Assembly: GCA_024235595.1 (NCBI GenBank)
Contig: JACKMC010000009.1
Coordinates: 62,001 to 126,000 of the forward strand
Direction: 5' to 3'
Length of the DNA: 64,000 nucleotides
Source of the DNA: Zoogloeaceae bacterium
GTDB taxonomy: Bacteria > Pseudomonadota > Gammaproteobacteria > Burkholderiales > Rhodocyclaceae
Shown here: piece by piece, positions 34,153 to 42,482 of the stretch
Numbering within the stretch: the stretch's first letter is position 1
How the letters are laid out: each line of letters opens with the position of its first letter
Notes under the pieces: model-generated
The model's database searches: none
Seen by the model: only the letters and a program-made list of their open reading frames with translations
What the model was told of the DNA's origin: nothing
Made by a program: the position numbers and the translations under genes

Positions 34153-36330
34153 TCAGGCCTGTGCCTTGGCGATCTGGCGATAACGGTGCAGCAGCGGCTC
34201 GGTGTAGCCACTCGGCTGGGTACAGCCTTCGAACACCAGCGCGCAGGCTGCCTGGAACGCAACGCTGTCGGCAAGGTTCGGCGCCATCGGCCGATAGGCG
34301 GGGTCGCCCGCGTTCTGGTCGTCGACCACGGCGGCCATGCGTCGCATGGTTTCTTCGACCTGCTCACGACTCACCACGCCATGACGCAGCCAGTTGGCGA
34401 TATGCTGGCTGGAAATGCGCAGCGTCGCGCGGTCTTCCATGAGACCGACGTTGTTGATGTCCGGCACCTTCGAGCAACCCACGCCCTGCTCCACCCAGCG
34501 TACGACGTAACCCAAGATGCCCTGGCAGTTGTTGTCGAGTTCCTGCTGGCGTTCGGACTCACTCCACTCGGCCCGCTCGACCACGGGGATCGTCAGCAGA
34601 TCGGTGAGGAGACGTTCGCTCTCCGCGGCGAGGTCGAGCTTCTCGATTTCCTGCTGTACTGCCGAGACGTTGACCTGGTGATAATGCAGCGCATGCAGCG
34701 TCGCGCCCGTCGGCGACGGCACCCAGGCGGTGTTCGCGCCGGCCTTGGGGTGGCCGATCTTCTGCTCTAGCATCGCCGCCATGAGGTCGGGCATTGCCCA
34801 CATCCCCTTGCCGATCTGGGCACGGCCGCGCAGTCCGCAGTCCAGTCCGATCAACACGTTGCGGCGCTCGTAGGCCTGGATCCAGGCGCTGTTCTTGATA
34901 TCGCCCTTGCGCATCATGGGCCCGGCTTCCATGGCCGTGTGCATCTCATCGCCGGTGCGATCGAGGAAGCCGGTGTTGATGAAGGCCACGCGGGCCGGCG
35001 CGGCGGCAATACAGGCCTTGAGGTTTACGCTGGTACGGCGCTCTTCGTCCATGATGCCGAGCTTGACGGTATGGCGTGGCAGCTCGAGGAGTTCCTCGAC
35101 CCGACCGAACAGTTCGTCGGCAAAGGCAACCTCCGCCGGACCGTGCATCTTCGGCTTGACGATATAGATGCTGCCACGACGGGAATTGCCCTTGCGCCTC
35201 AGGTCGTGGCAAGAGATCAGCGTGGTCACCACCGCATCGAGAATTCCCTCGGGGATTTCGTTGCCTGCCACGTCGAGGATCGCGGGGTTGGTCATCAGGT
35301 GCCCCACGTTGCGCACGAACAGCAGGGCGCGGCCATGGAGGACCACCGCCTTGCCGTCGCTGCCAGTGTATTCGCGGTCGGCGTTCAGGCGGCGGGTGAC
35401 GGTCTTGCCGCCCTTCTCGAACTCGTCGACCAGCGAACCCTGCATCAGGCCCAGCCAGTTGCGATAGACGACCACCTTGTCGTCGGCATCGACCGCCGCG
35501 ACGGAGTCCTCACAGTCCATGATGGTTGAAAGCGCCGCCTCGACCAGCAGATCGTTCACACCCGCGGCGTCCGACCCACCGATCGCCCCGCTGCGGTCGA
35601 TCTGGATCTCGATGTGAAGGCCGTTGTTCCGCAACAGGACCGCATTCGGCGCGGCGGCGTCGCCCTGGAAGCCGACGAAACGGGCCCCGTCGGCCAGTCC
35701 GGCCACCGAACCATCCTTGAGCGAGACCCGCAATGCACCGTCACTCACGGCATACGAGATCGCATCCGCATGCGAGGCTCCGGCAAGCGGTGCCGCCTGA
35801 TCGAGCACCGAGCGACCGAATGCGATGACCTTCTGGCCGCGCACCGGATTGTAGTCCTTGCCACGAGCGGCACCGTCGGCATCGCTGATCGCATCGGTGC
35901 CATAGAGCGCATCATAGAGCGAGCCCCAGCGGGCATTGGCCGCATTCAGGGCGTAGCGCGCATTCATTACCGGCACCACAAGCTGCGGGCCGGCCTGCAC
36001 CGCCAGCTCGTCGTCCACGTTGGTGGTGCTGATCTTCACATCCTTGGGAACCGGCATCAGATAGCCGATCGATTCCAGGAATGCGCGGTAAGCCGCCATG
36101 TCGCGTACTGGACCGGGATTGGCGCGATGCCATGCATCGAGTTCGCTCTGCAAGCGATCCCGCTCGGCGAGCAGCGCCTTGTTCTTGGGCGCCAGGTCAT
36201 GCACCAGCTTGTCGAAGCCGGTCCAGAAGCTCGCTACATCGAGGCCGGTTCCCGGCAGGGCTTCTTCATCGATGAAGCGTTGCAGATTGGCGGCAACCTG
36301 CAGTCGCTGGCACTTGGTACGTTCGGTCAT
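34153..36330 (-). CDS. glcB: Malate synthase G
   Basis: A 725-residue enzyme that condenses glyoxylate with acetyl-CoA to malate. The isoform G length and features are clear: NAANARWGSLYDALYGTDAI, KDYNPVRGQKVI, DCEDSVAAVDADDKV, VKPKMHGPAEV, and LGIMDEERRTSVNLKACI. It lies apart from the glc operon near 56-60 kb, whose glyoxylate product it would use. An isocitrate lyase is not in the window. Confidence 0.97.
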   Translation of the reverse strand: MTERTKCQRLQVAANLQRFIDEEALPGTGLDVASFWTGFDKLVHDLAPKNKALLAERDRLQSELDAWHRANPGPVRDMAAYRAFLESIGYLMPVPKDVKISTTNVDDELAVQAGPQLVVPVMNARYALNAANARWGSLYDALYGTDAISDADGAARGKDYNPVRGQKVIAFGRSVLDQAAPLAGASHADAISYAVSDGALRVSLKDGSVAGLADGARFVGFQGDAAAPNAVLLRNNGLHIEIQIDRSGAIGGSDAAGVNDLLVEAALSTIMDCEDSVAAVDADDKVVVYRNWLGLMQGSLVDEFEKGGKTVTRRLNADREYTGSDGKAVVLHGRALLFVRNVGHLMTNPAILDVAGNEIPEGILDAVVTTLISCHDLRRKGNSRRGSIYIVKPKMHGPAEVAFADELFGRVEELLELPRHTVKLGIMDEERRTSVNLKACIAAAPARVAFINTGFLDRTGDEMHTAMEAGPMMRKGDIKNSAWIQAYERRNVLIGLDCGLRGRAQIGKGMWAMPDLMAAMLEQKIGHPKAGANTAWVPSPTGATLHALHYHQVNVSAVQQEIEKLDLAAESERLLTDLLTIPVVERAEWSESERQQELDNNCQGILGYVVRWVEQGVGCSKVPDINNVGLMEDRATLRISSQHIANWLRHGVVSREQVEETMRRMAAVVDDQNAGDPAYRPMAPNLADSVAFQAACALVFEGCTQPSGYTEPLLHRYRQIAKAQA

Positions 36331-36863
36331 GGCTCTGGCTCTCTTATCGCAAAAACGGTTCGGTCAACTAGGTCTGAATGGCATTCGTCGTCTGTCTGGC
36401 CGCCCAGGCGCTGCGGGGGTGCTCCGCGCGAGCGACTATTTGACAGTGCGCGCCCCTTGCAGGGATCGAGCGCCGCAGCCGACGAATCGGAAAACCGCTC
36501 GTCCTGCACGATCGCCTTGAATGGAAAATGTTTCCACCAGTGAGGCCGGACCATACAAAACGCGCAGTTTCACCAACCCGAAAGAATGGCGCCGAATATC
36601 ATCGAGGTCAATACGGAAGCGGCCGGAAACGGCCTTGTGAATGCATTCGAGCTGCGCCCGGCATCACGGAGAAGGCATTTTCGCTGCCTCGTCGTGATGC
36701 GTCGACTGCCGCTGCCGTCCCGCCCGCATCGCAGCCTCGGAGCAAGGAGCGGCCCTCATCTTGCCAGACGTTTCGTGTTCGAATCTTTCCGGAATCTCGC
36801 GAATGCCGATTCGTTGACTCTGCGAGGGCAAGGCTGCCGACTCCCGATCGCCGAACGGCAAAC
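36331..36863. other. Intergenic region upstream of glcB with no gene found
   Basis: About 530 bp between the malate synthase start and the tRNA-Pro terminator. Open frames here overlap each other on both strands, run into the tRNA, and have no recognisable protein features, so I do not call a gene. It should hold the glcB promoter and could hold a small RNA, but I saw no definite promoter or structured element. Confidence 0.5.
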
Positions 36864-36887
36864 AAAAAAGCCACTCCGAAGAGTGGC
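36864..36887 (-). terminator. Rho-independent terminator after tRNA-Pro
   Basis: On the minus strand GCCACTC, a TTCG tetraloop and GAGTGGC form a hairpin (36870-36887), followed by six T (36864-36869). It begins about 20 nt after the tRNA 3' end. A classic intrinsic terminator. Confidence 0.88.
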
Positions 36888-36905
36888 ATTCTTGTCGGGA
36901 TACTT

Positions 36906-36982
36906 TGGTCGGGGAAAGAGGATTCGAACCTCCGGCCCCTGCGTCCCGAACGCAGTGCTCTACCAGGCTGAGCTATTCCCCG
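36906..36982 (-). tRNA. tRNA-Pro (anticodon CGG)
   Basis: A 77-nt gene including an encoded CCA. The acceptor stem CGGGGAA pairs with TTCCCCG with discriminator A. The anticodon stem CTGCG/CGCAG encloses TTCGGGA, giving anticodon CGG. The T arm has GGTTCGAATCC. It starts 16 nt after the stop of the polyprenyl synthase gene and is followed by a strong terminator. Confidence 0.97.
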
Positions 36983-36998
36983 CTCGTTGCAAACCCGG

Positions 36999-37967
36999 CT
37001 AGTAGACCCGGGCAACTGCAAAGTCCGACAATTGTAGCAGCGAGTTTTTGAAATTGGAAGCGGGAACGCACTCAAGTGCGGCAATCGCCAGATCCGCCTC
37101 TGCCGCGGCATAGCGACGAGTCTCCTCGAGCGCTCCCGATGATTTGATAGCTTCCATTACTGCCGCGAAATCGTCTCGCCCACCCACTTCGATGGCATGG
37201 CGAACGATCGCCGCCTGCGCGCTCGTGCCGTGCTTCATCACGTGGATCAGCGGCAAGGTCGGCTTCCCTTCCGCGAGGTCGTCTCCGAGGTGCTTGCCGG
37301 TCTGTGCTTCGTCGGCGGAGTAGTCGAGCACATCGTCGATCAGTTGGAAGGCGGTACCGAGATGCATGCCGAAGGCCGCCATCTGGTCTTCCTGCTCCGG
37401 CGTTGCGCCGCCGAGAATCGCGCCGAGTCGGGTCGCCGCCTCGAACAGCTTTGCAGTCTTGAAGCGGATCACCTGAAGATAGTCATCCACGCCAAGGTCT
37501 GCGTCGTGACAGTTCAAAAGTTGCAGCACCTCGCCCTCGGCGATGGTGTTCGTCGCATCCGCAAGCACGCGCATGACACGCATTTCACCGACGCCCACCA
37601 TCATCTGAAAGGCGCGCGAATACAGGAAGTCGCCGACCAGCACCGATGCCGCGTTGCCGAACAAGGCATTGGCCGTCTGGTTTCCGCGGCGCAGGTCGGA
37701 TTCATCGACCACATCGTCATGCAACAGCGTGGCGGTGTGGATGAATTCGATGACAGCAGCAAGGACGTGATGATCGGTGCCCTTGTAGCCGAAGGCCCCT
37801 GCCGAAAACAGGGCCAAGGCCGGCCTGAGTCGCTTGCCGCCGCTCTGGATAATGTATTCGGCGACCTGGCGGATGAGAACGACGTCGGAATGCAGACGTT
37901 GGCGAATGACCGCATCGACAGCCTTCATATCGGCATCAATCGGCGAATAGAGCTGCGCTAGAGACAC
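36999..37967 (-). CDS. ispB: Polyprenyl (octaprenyl) diphosphate synthase
   Basis: A 322-residue trans-prenyltransferase making the side chain of ubiquinone. The first aspartate-rich motif is LLHDDVVDESDLRRG and the second is LIDDVLDYS; GGKRLRPALALFSAG is typical. The start is GTG (MSLAQLYSPI); an internal ATG at MKAVDAVIRQ is possible. Chain length (octaprenyl) is inferred from betaproteobacterial practice. It lies next to tRNA-Pro. Confidence 0.93.
   Translation of the reverse strand: MSLAQLYSPIDADMKAVDAVIRQRLHSDVVLIRQVAEYIIQSGGKRLRPALALFSAGAFGYKGTDHHVLAAVIEFIHTATLLHDDVVDESDLRRGNQTANALFGNAASVLVGDFLYSRAFQMMVGVGEMRVMRVLADATNTIAEGEVLQLLNCHDADLGVDDYLQVIRFKTAKLFEAATRLGAILGGATPEQEDQMAAFGMHLGTAFQLIDDVLDYSADEAQTGKHLGDDLAEGKPTLPLIHVMKHGTSAQAAIVRHAIEVGGRDDFAAVMEAIKSSGALEETRRYAAAEADLAIAALECVPASNFKNSLLQLSDFAVARVY
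37031..37059 (-). promoter_or_regulatory. Candidate promoter for tRNA-Pro inside the ispB 3' end
   Basis: On the minus strand TTCCAA (37054-37059), a 17-nt spacer and TACAAT (37031-37036) would start transcription about 40 nt before tRNA-Pro. The -10 is good, the -35 is weak (3 of 6). Confidence 0.35.
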
Positions 37968-38030
37968 GGTGTGGGGCTGAAAGGAAAACCGCGATGGTAT
38001 GGGTCCAGTACGAGTGGCGTCAAGGCGCGC

Positions 38031-38795
38031 TCAATTTGCGACATGATCGCTCGGCAGCAGCAGGTCGGGGCGGTCGGTCACCAGCGCATCGGCGCCTGCG
38101 GTCCACCAGCGTCGGGCGCGGCCGGGATCGTTCTCGGTGTAGCCGAGCACGAACAGCCCCGCAGCCTTGAGCGCCTCGATCCGTGCTTCCGTCCAGGCAT
38201 CGACATTGGCATGCAGGCACACGCAGCCAAGCCGTCGGCAGCGTTCGATGGCATCGGTGGGGATCTCCTCGACCAGCAGGCCAAAGGACAGGCGCGGCGC
38301 CGTCTGTCGGGCCGCGATCAGGGCGGTCTCGGAAAACGAGGAAAGCAAGGGCTTGCCATTCGCCCCCCCCCACAAGCGTTGCGAGAGGCTGGCGACCAGC
38401 GCACCGGTCTCGGCCTCGAAGCCTCGCGCGGGCTTGATTTCCACATTGGCGCTCATGCCGAGCTCGATGCAGAGCCGCGCCGCGGCTTCGAAAGTCGGCA
38501 AAGCCTCACCCGAGAATGCCTTGCCGTGCTTGCAACCCGCATCGAGACGGGCCAACTCCCCACTGCTCAGTCCGGCCACTCGCCCGCTGCCGTTGGTGGT
38601 CCGATCGACCGTCTCGTCATGAATAAGGACCGGGACCGAATCGAGCGACAGCATCACGTCGAACTCCACCCCGGAGCAGCCGAGGGCTGCGGCGAGACGG
38701 ATGCCTGCAAGCGTATTCTCCGGCGCCAGGGCACCGCCGCCGCGATGGGCGAACAGGGCCGGCCAGGGCCAGGGCCCGAGGGAGTCGCCGCTCAT
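38031..38795 (-). CDS. ugpQ: Glycerophosphodiester phosphodiesterase
   Basis: A 254-residue cytoplasmic GDPD family enzyme releasing glycerol 3-phosphate from glycerophosphodiesters. The catalytic motifs are seen: FAHRGGGALAPENTLAG, GVEFDVMLSLDSVPVLIHD (E, D and H ligands), TTNGSGRV, and NVEIKPARGFE. C-terminal LFVLGYTENDPGRARRW and GADALVTDRPDLL are typical of UgpQ. It begins 6 nt after the ugpB-like stop and so is co-transcribed with it. Confidence 0.93.
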   Translation of the reverse strand: MSGDSLGPWPWPALFAHRGGGALAPENTLAGIRLAAALGCSGVEFDVMLSLDSVPVLIHDETVDRTTNGSGRVAGLSSGELARLDAGCKHGKAFSGEALPTFEAAARLCIELGMSANVEIKPARGFEAETGALVASLSQRLWGGANGKPLLSSFSETALIAARQTAPRLSFGLLVEEIPTDAIERCRRLGCVCLHANVDAWTEARIEALKAAGLFVLGYTENDPGRARRWWTAGADALVTDRPDLLLPSDHVAN

Positions 38796-38801
38796 CTTGA
38801 C

Positions 38802-40091
38802 TCAACAACCGTCACAGCGACCTCCCGAACGCACAACCGCGTTGTCGAGCGCCTGCTTGGCCGCCTTGCTGTCTGCCCACACGTCGTGCAACTCTTCGGA
38901 AAGAATCTTTCGCACCGCGACGCTCCCCGGATACGCCGAAGCCCGTGAACTTGCCGTCACCGGACGGTTCGTGAGCTGGCTTACCGCGACTTTGATGCTC
39001 GCCATCTCCGGCTGCAGCAATTCACTGTCCGAGGCCAGCAGTCCCGCACGATTGAGCGGCAGGTAGCCACTGTCACGCTGCCAACCGACCTGCGCCTCCG
39101 GACTGAGCCAGTAGCTCACCAGGCGGGCGACGCCAAGGTAGTCCTGCTTGTTGAGCCCTTCGGCGACCCACAGCGAGGCGCCGTCGGCCAGGGTGTTCTG
39201 CGGCGCCCCGGGATAACCCTCGTGGTAGGGCAGGCGCGCAACAGCGACTTCGAAGCCGGTCTTGTCGCGAAACTCCGCATAGGCGGCCGACGAGGCCGTC
39301 AGCACCGCACATTCGCCGCTCGCGAATCGCCGCTCCGCTTCACCCTCGGCATCGAACAGCTGCAGGTAGCGAGCCCGGTACCAGCTCGCCATCTTGGCGA
39401 TGTGCTTGACCTGAAGCATGCCGTTGGTGGCAAGGGTTTCCTTTTTCCCGTTCATTCGAACGGTCGGCTCATTGTGCCAGGCGCTGGTGTTGTCGATGAG
39501 GATCCAGTCCGGATCGGCCGAGGTGTACGGACAGGCGAAGCCCGCATCCATCAGTCGCCCGAGGAGGTTCTGAAGGTCATCCCAGGTCTCGGGCACCGGC
39601 TCCGATTCCGCGCCGATCTCCCTCAGCGCCTGCTTGTTGAGGTACATCACCGGCGTGGCCAGCGCCACCGGCAGCGCCAGCAAGCGCCCGCGTGAATCGA
39701 TTGGCGTAGGGGTTACGAAGGCCTGGGGCTTGAAGGTCTTGAGCGCCAGCCCGGCTCCTGCCATGACCCGGTATAGGGAGCGGTAGCGGGGCTTTCCGGT
39801 GAGGAAACGCTCCTGCTCGGCATCGCCCAGCAGCAACATCGCGGGCAGCTTGCCCTGCGACCAGTCACGCTCGCTCAGCACAACCCGTTGCGCAGGCCCG
39901 CTGGCGTTGTAGGCATCGACCAGACGCTGCAACTGCGCCGCCTTGGATGGATTCAGGTGGTGAACGATTTCAAGTTCACTGGCCTGCTGTGGCGGCTTTC
40001 CGGCCGCGCCGGCGAGCCCGGCAAGAAAGAAGCATGACGCAAGTAGAAAGCTCGCGCGCACGGCGCGGCCCAGCGGTTCAAAGGTGCTCAT
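38802..40091 (-). CDS. ugpB: UgpB-like periplasmic solute-binding protein
   Basis: A 429-residue secreted ABC-transporter binding protein with a signal peptide (FLLASCFFLAGLAGAAG). The start at 40091 is chosen because GGAGTGCC immediately precedes it. The mature protein begins with ELEIVHHLNPSKAAQLQRLV and contains FACPYTSADPDWILIDN and VARLVSYWLSPEAQVGWQRD, both like the glycerol 3-phosphate binding protein UgpB. It is followed by ugpQ but no ugpA, ugpE or ugpC permease genes are nearby. The ligand is inferred from family similarity and the ugpQ neighbour. Confidence 0.85.
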   Translation of the reverse strand: MSTFEPLGRAVRASFLLASCFFLAGLAGAAGKPPQQASELEIVHHLNPSKAAQLQRLVDAYNASGPAQRVVLSERDWSQGKLPAMLLLGDAEQERFLTGKPRYRSLYRVMAGAGLALKTFKPQAFVTPTPIDSRGRLLALPVALATPVMYLNKQALREIGAESEPVPETWDDLQNLLGRLMDAGFACPYTSADPDWILIDNTSAWHNEPTVRMNGKKETLATNGMLQVKHIAKMASWYRARYLQLFDAEGEAERRFASGECAVLTASSAAYAEFRDKTGFEVAVARLPYHEGYPGAPQNTLADGASLWVAEGLNKQDYLGVARLVSYWLSPEAQVGWQRDSGYLPLNRAGLLASDSELLQPEMASIKVAVSQLTNRPVTASSRASAYPGSVAVRKILSEELHDVWADSKAAKQALDNAVVRSGGRCDGC

Positions 40092-40249
40092 GGCACTCCA
40101 CATCGAGTGAGTCAGGCGACGATTATCCCTGAAACCGGAACTCGATGCGGGCCACGAAGCATCGCACCTGATGCGGGGCGGTCACGGTCAAGTTTTCGCC
40201 CTGCGCGACGTTACAGGAAATTATCACTGCGTCACGCGAGCAAGATGAA

Positions 40250-40675
40250 ATGACCACGAAAGCGCTCTTCGCAATGCTACTGTGCCTGTGGGCACTCGCA
40301 GGCTGCGAGCAGTTGGGCATTCCGGATCCAGCCAAGGAGGCGGCGGCGGCCGCCGACGAGGGAAAGGCCGTGGGCGCGGCATGTCGCCATTCGGGGCGAG
40401 CCCTCGAGGACTGCTACGCGCTCAACCCTGGTGCGCCAAAAGCCGCTGTATTCGACGGCTGGCGGTCGATGAACGATTACATGGTGGAAAACAAGCTCGA
40501 AATCGTGCCCCCCACCCTGCCACCGACGACGATGGCCCTGCCTTCGCGCAAACCCCAGGCCGAAAGCCATGCCGACGCTGAAAAGACGGCCGACGAAGCG
40601 CATCCGGTGGTCAAGGAAAACCGCATCGAGACGCGCCGCTCGACGCTGCGCACTCGCCGCGACGCAGGTCACTAG
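40250..40675 (+). CDS. Small putative lipoprotein
   Basis: A 141-residue protein with a lipoprotein signal peptide: MTTKALFAMLLCLWALAGC, with the lipobox LAGC at 16-19. The mature part is short, polar and has two more cysteines (AACRHSGRALEDCYAL) that could form a disulfide, then a low-complexity tail rich in P, E, K and R. Family unknown. It is divergent from ugpB and ends 13 nt from the EAL gene that faces it. Confidence 0.72.
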   Translation: MTTKALFAMLLCLWALAGCEQLGIPDPAKEAAAAADEGKAVGAACRHSGRALEDCYALNPGAPKAAVFDGWRSMNDYMVENKLEIVPPTLPPTTMALPSRKPQAESHADAEKTADEAHPVVKENRIETRRSTLRTRRDAGH

Positions 40676-40688
40676 CACGCTGGTGCGC

Positions 40689-42482
40689 TCAGGACGATCT
40701 GGCGCGATACCAGGTGACGAATTCGTCGAGCGGCATGGGCCGCGCGAGCAGGTACCCCTGCAACAGATCGCACCCCGATTCCGCCAGGACCGCCCGCGTG
40801 GCTTCATCCTCGACCCCCTCCGCGACCACGCGCAGGCCGAAACCATGGCCGAGTCGAATCACCGCATCGACGATCGCACGATCGCGTTCCGAGCGATCGA
40901 GCTGGCGCACGAACAACTGGTCGATCTTGAGCTCCGAGACCGGCAGGTTTCGAAGGTAGGCCAGTGACGAGAAACCGGTACCGAAGTCGTCGAGGGCAAC
41001 GTCGCAGCCGAGCTCCCTCAGACGTACGATCACCTGGCGCACCCGCACCTCGTCGGAGAGCAGCGCCGTCTCGGTAATCTCGAGCGTGAGTTGCGAGGGA
41101 TTCACACGCCAGGTGCGCAGGCCCTGGCTGATCAGGTCGGGCAGTTCCTCGTCGCGCATGTCGGCCGCGGTCAGATTCAGGGACAGGCGCAACGCCATGC
41201 CCTGGGCGGTGAGCTCGCTGATCATCCGCACGGAATGCATGATCAGCCAGCGCGAGAGCTGGGGCAGCACGCCGAGCCGGTCGGCCAGCAGGATCACTTC
41301 GGGCGGCGCCACCGCATCACCCGAGTCGCGATACCAGCGCAACAACAGTTCGGCCGACTCGCAACGGCCGCTCCGAGTATCGAGCTGCGGCTGCAGCACC
41401 AGTTCGAACTGCTGAAGCTGCAGGGCACGGATGAAATCGCGCTCCTGGTCCACGTAGACCTGGACCGTTGCGGCAATGTCTTCGCGATAGTCCTCGAATC
41501 CCCGCCCGGTCTGGCGCGCGACCACCAGGGCTATGCGCGCGGCATGTTCCAGGGTCTCGGGATCGGTGCCGTGTTCGGGGCCAACCGCCCCGCCCGCGGC
41601 GATTCTCCCCCGCAATTGCCGCAGTTCGCCGTCGAGCAGCGATTCGCAGACCTCGACGAGACGGTTGGCTGCCAGCCTGACCTGCGCGGGACTGCGCAGG
41701 GCCGGCATGAGCAGGGACCATTCGTTGTCGCCAGTCGCGCACAGCAGGTCACCCGGTCTCACCACATCGCGCAGCGCGTCCGCGATCATCAAACGCAGCC
41801 GATCCTGGTCCGGCACTGGCAGATGCTGGACGGCCACACCCCATTCGAGGGTCAACACAACAAGTCCAATGCGCACGCTGTCGGACGCGGTGTCGAGCCA
41901 GCTGCCGAGCAGACGCATGAACCGATGCCGGTTGGGCAGGCCGGTGACCTCGTCGATTTCCTCGAGCCGCGCCCGCAGGCGCTGCTCGCGACGAATGGTC
42001 GAAGAGCTCAACACCGCGGCAACCCCCAGCATCAGGCGCTCCAGCGCGAACAGGATATCCACCTCGAGCTGATAGACGACCGCCCGCTCACCCACCAGGC
42101 GCCGCCCCGCTGCAGCGAGCGTCGCGGCACAGGCTTCGAGCACGAACCCCACGTCGGAGCCCGAGTCACAACAGCCCAGCCACAGCCGCAGCAGCCTGCC
42201 AATCCAGTCCGGATCGCCCGCCCAGGCTTCGGCACGCAGGAGTTCGGCGCAAAAAAGCGCTTCGCCAGCAGCAGCCGATTCCGATGCGCTGGAGAGACGG
42301 CCTCGCGCTGCCATCAGCACCGCGAACTCCGCGGACAGCTCCTTGGGGTCCACCACCTTGGCGAAGGCGCGGATTGCGGCAAGTTCGGCAATGTCGATTC
42401 CGAATCGCTCCCGCAAGGCCGCCAACGCCTCCGAATCGAAGCGGTCGACTTCTTCCTGAATCGCCGCCGTGATGGCATTCAT
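40689..42482 (-). CDS. Degenerate-GGDEF/EAL cyclic-di-GMP phosphodiesterase-like protein
   Basis: A 597-residue cytoplasmic protein. The N-terminal 165 residues are helical and unassigned. A GGDEF domain (about 175-335) carries TGDNEW at 250-255 in place of GGDEF, so it is unlikely to make c-di-GMP. The EAL domain (about 345-590) is better kept: ESAELLLRW (ELL variant, E378), LSLNLTAAD, LEITETALL, ALDDFGTGFSSLAYL (DDFGTG 498-503), ELKID and VVAEGVE. It therefore looks like a phosphodiesterase. Its start overlaps the stop of the HD-GYP gene by 4 nt, so the two are translationally coupled. Confidence 0.9.
   Translation of the reverse strand: MNAITAAIQEEVDRFDSEALAALRERFGIDIAELAAIRAFAKVVDPKELSAEFAVLMAARGRLSSASESAAAGEALFCAELLRAEAWAGDPDWIGRLLRLWLGCCDSGSDVGFVLEACAATLAAAGRRLVGERAVVYQLEVDILFALERLMLGVAAVLSSSTIRREQRLRARLEEIDEVTGLPNRHRFMRLLGSWLDTASDSVRIGLVVLTLEWGVAVQHLPVPDQDRLRLMIADALRDVVRPGDLLCATGDNEWSLLMPALRSPAQVRLAANRLVEVCESLLDGELRQLRGRIAAGGAVGPEHGTDPETLEHAARIALVVARQTGRGFEDYREDIAATVQVYVDQERDFIRALQLQQFELVLQPQLDTRSGRCESAELLLRWYRDSGDAVAPPEVILLADRLGVLPQLSRWLIMHSVRMISELTAQGMALRLSLNLTAADMRDEELPDLISQGLRTWRVNPSQLTLEITETALLSDEVRVRQVIVRLRELGCDVALDDFGTGFSSLAYLRNLPVSELKIDQLFVRQLDRSERDRAIVDAVIRLGHGFGLRVVAEGVEDEATRAVLAESGCDLLQGYLLARPMPLDEFVTWYRARSS

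Noticed and set aside
36528..37111. Overlapping open frames on both strands around the tRNA-Pro gene
   Set aside because: They run through the tRNA and its terminator and have no conserved features.
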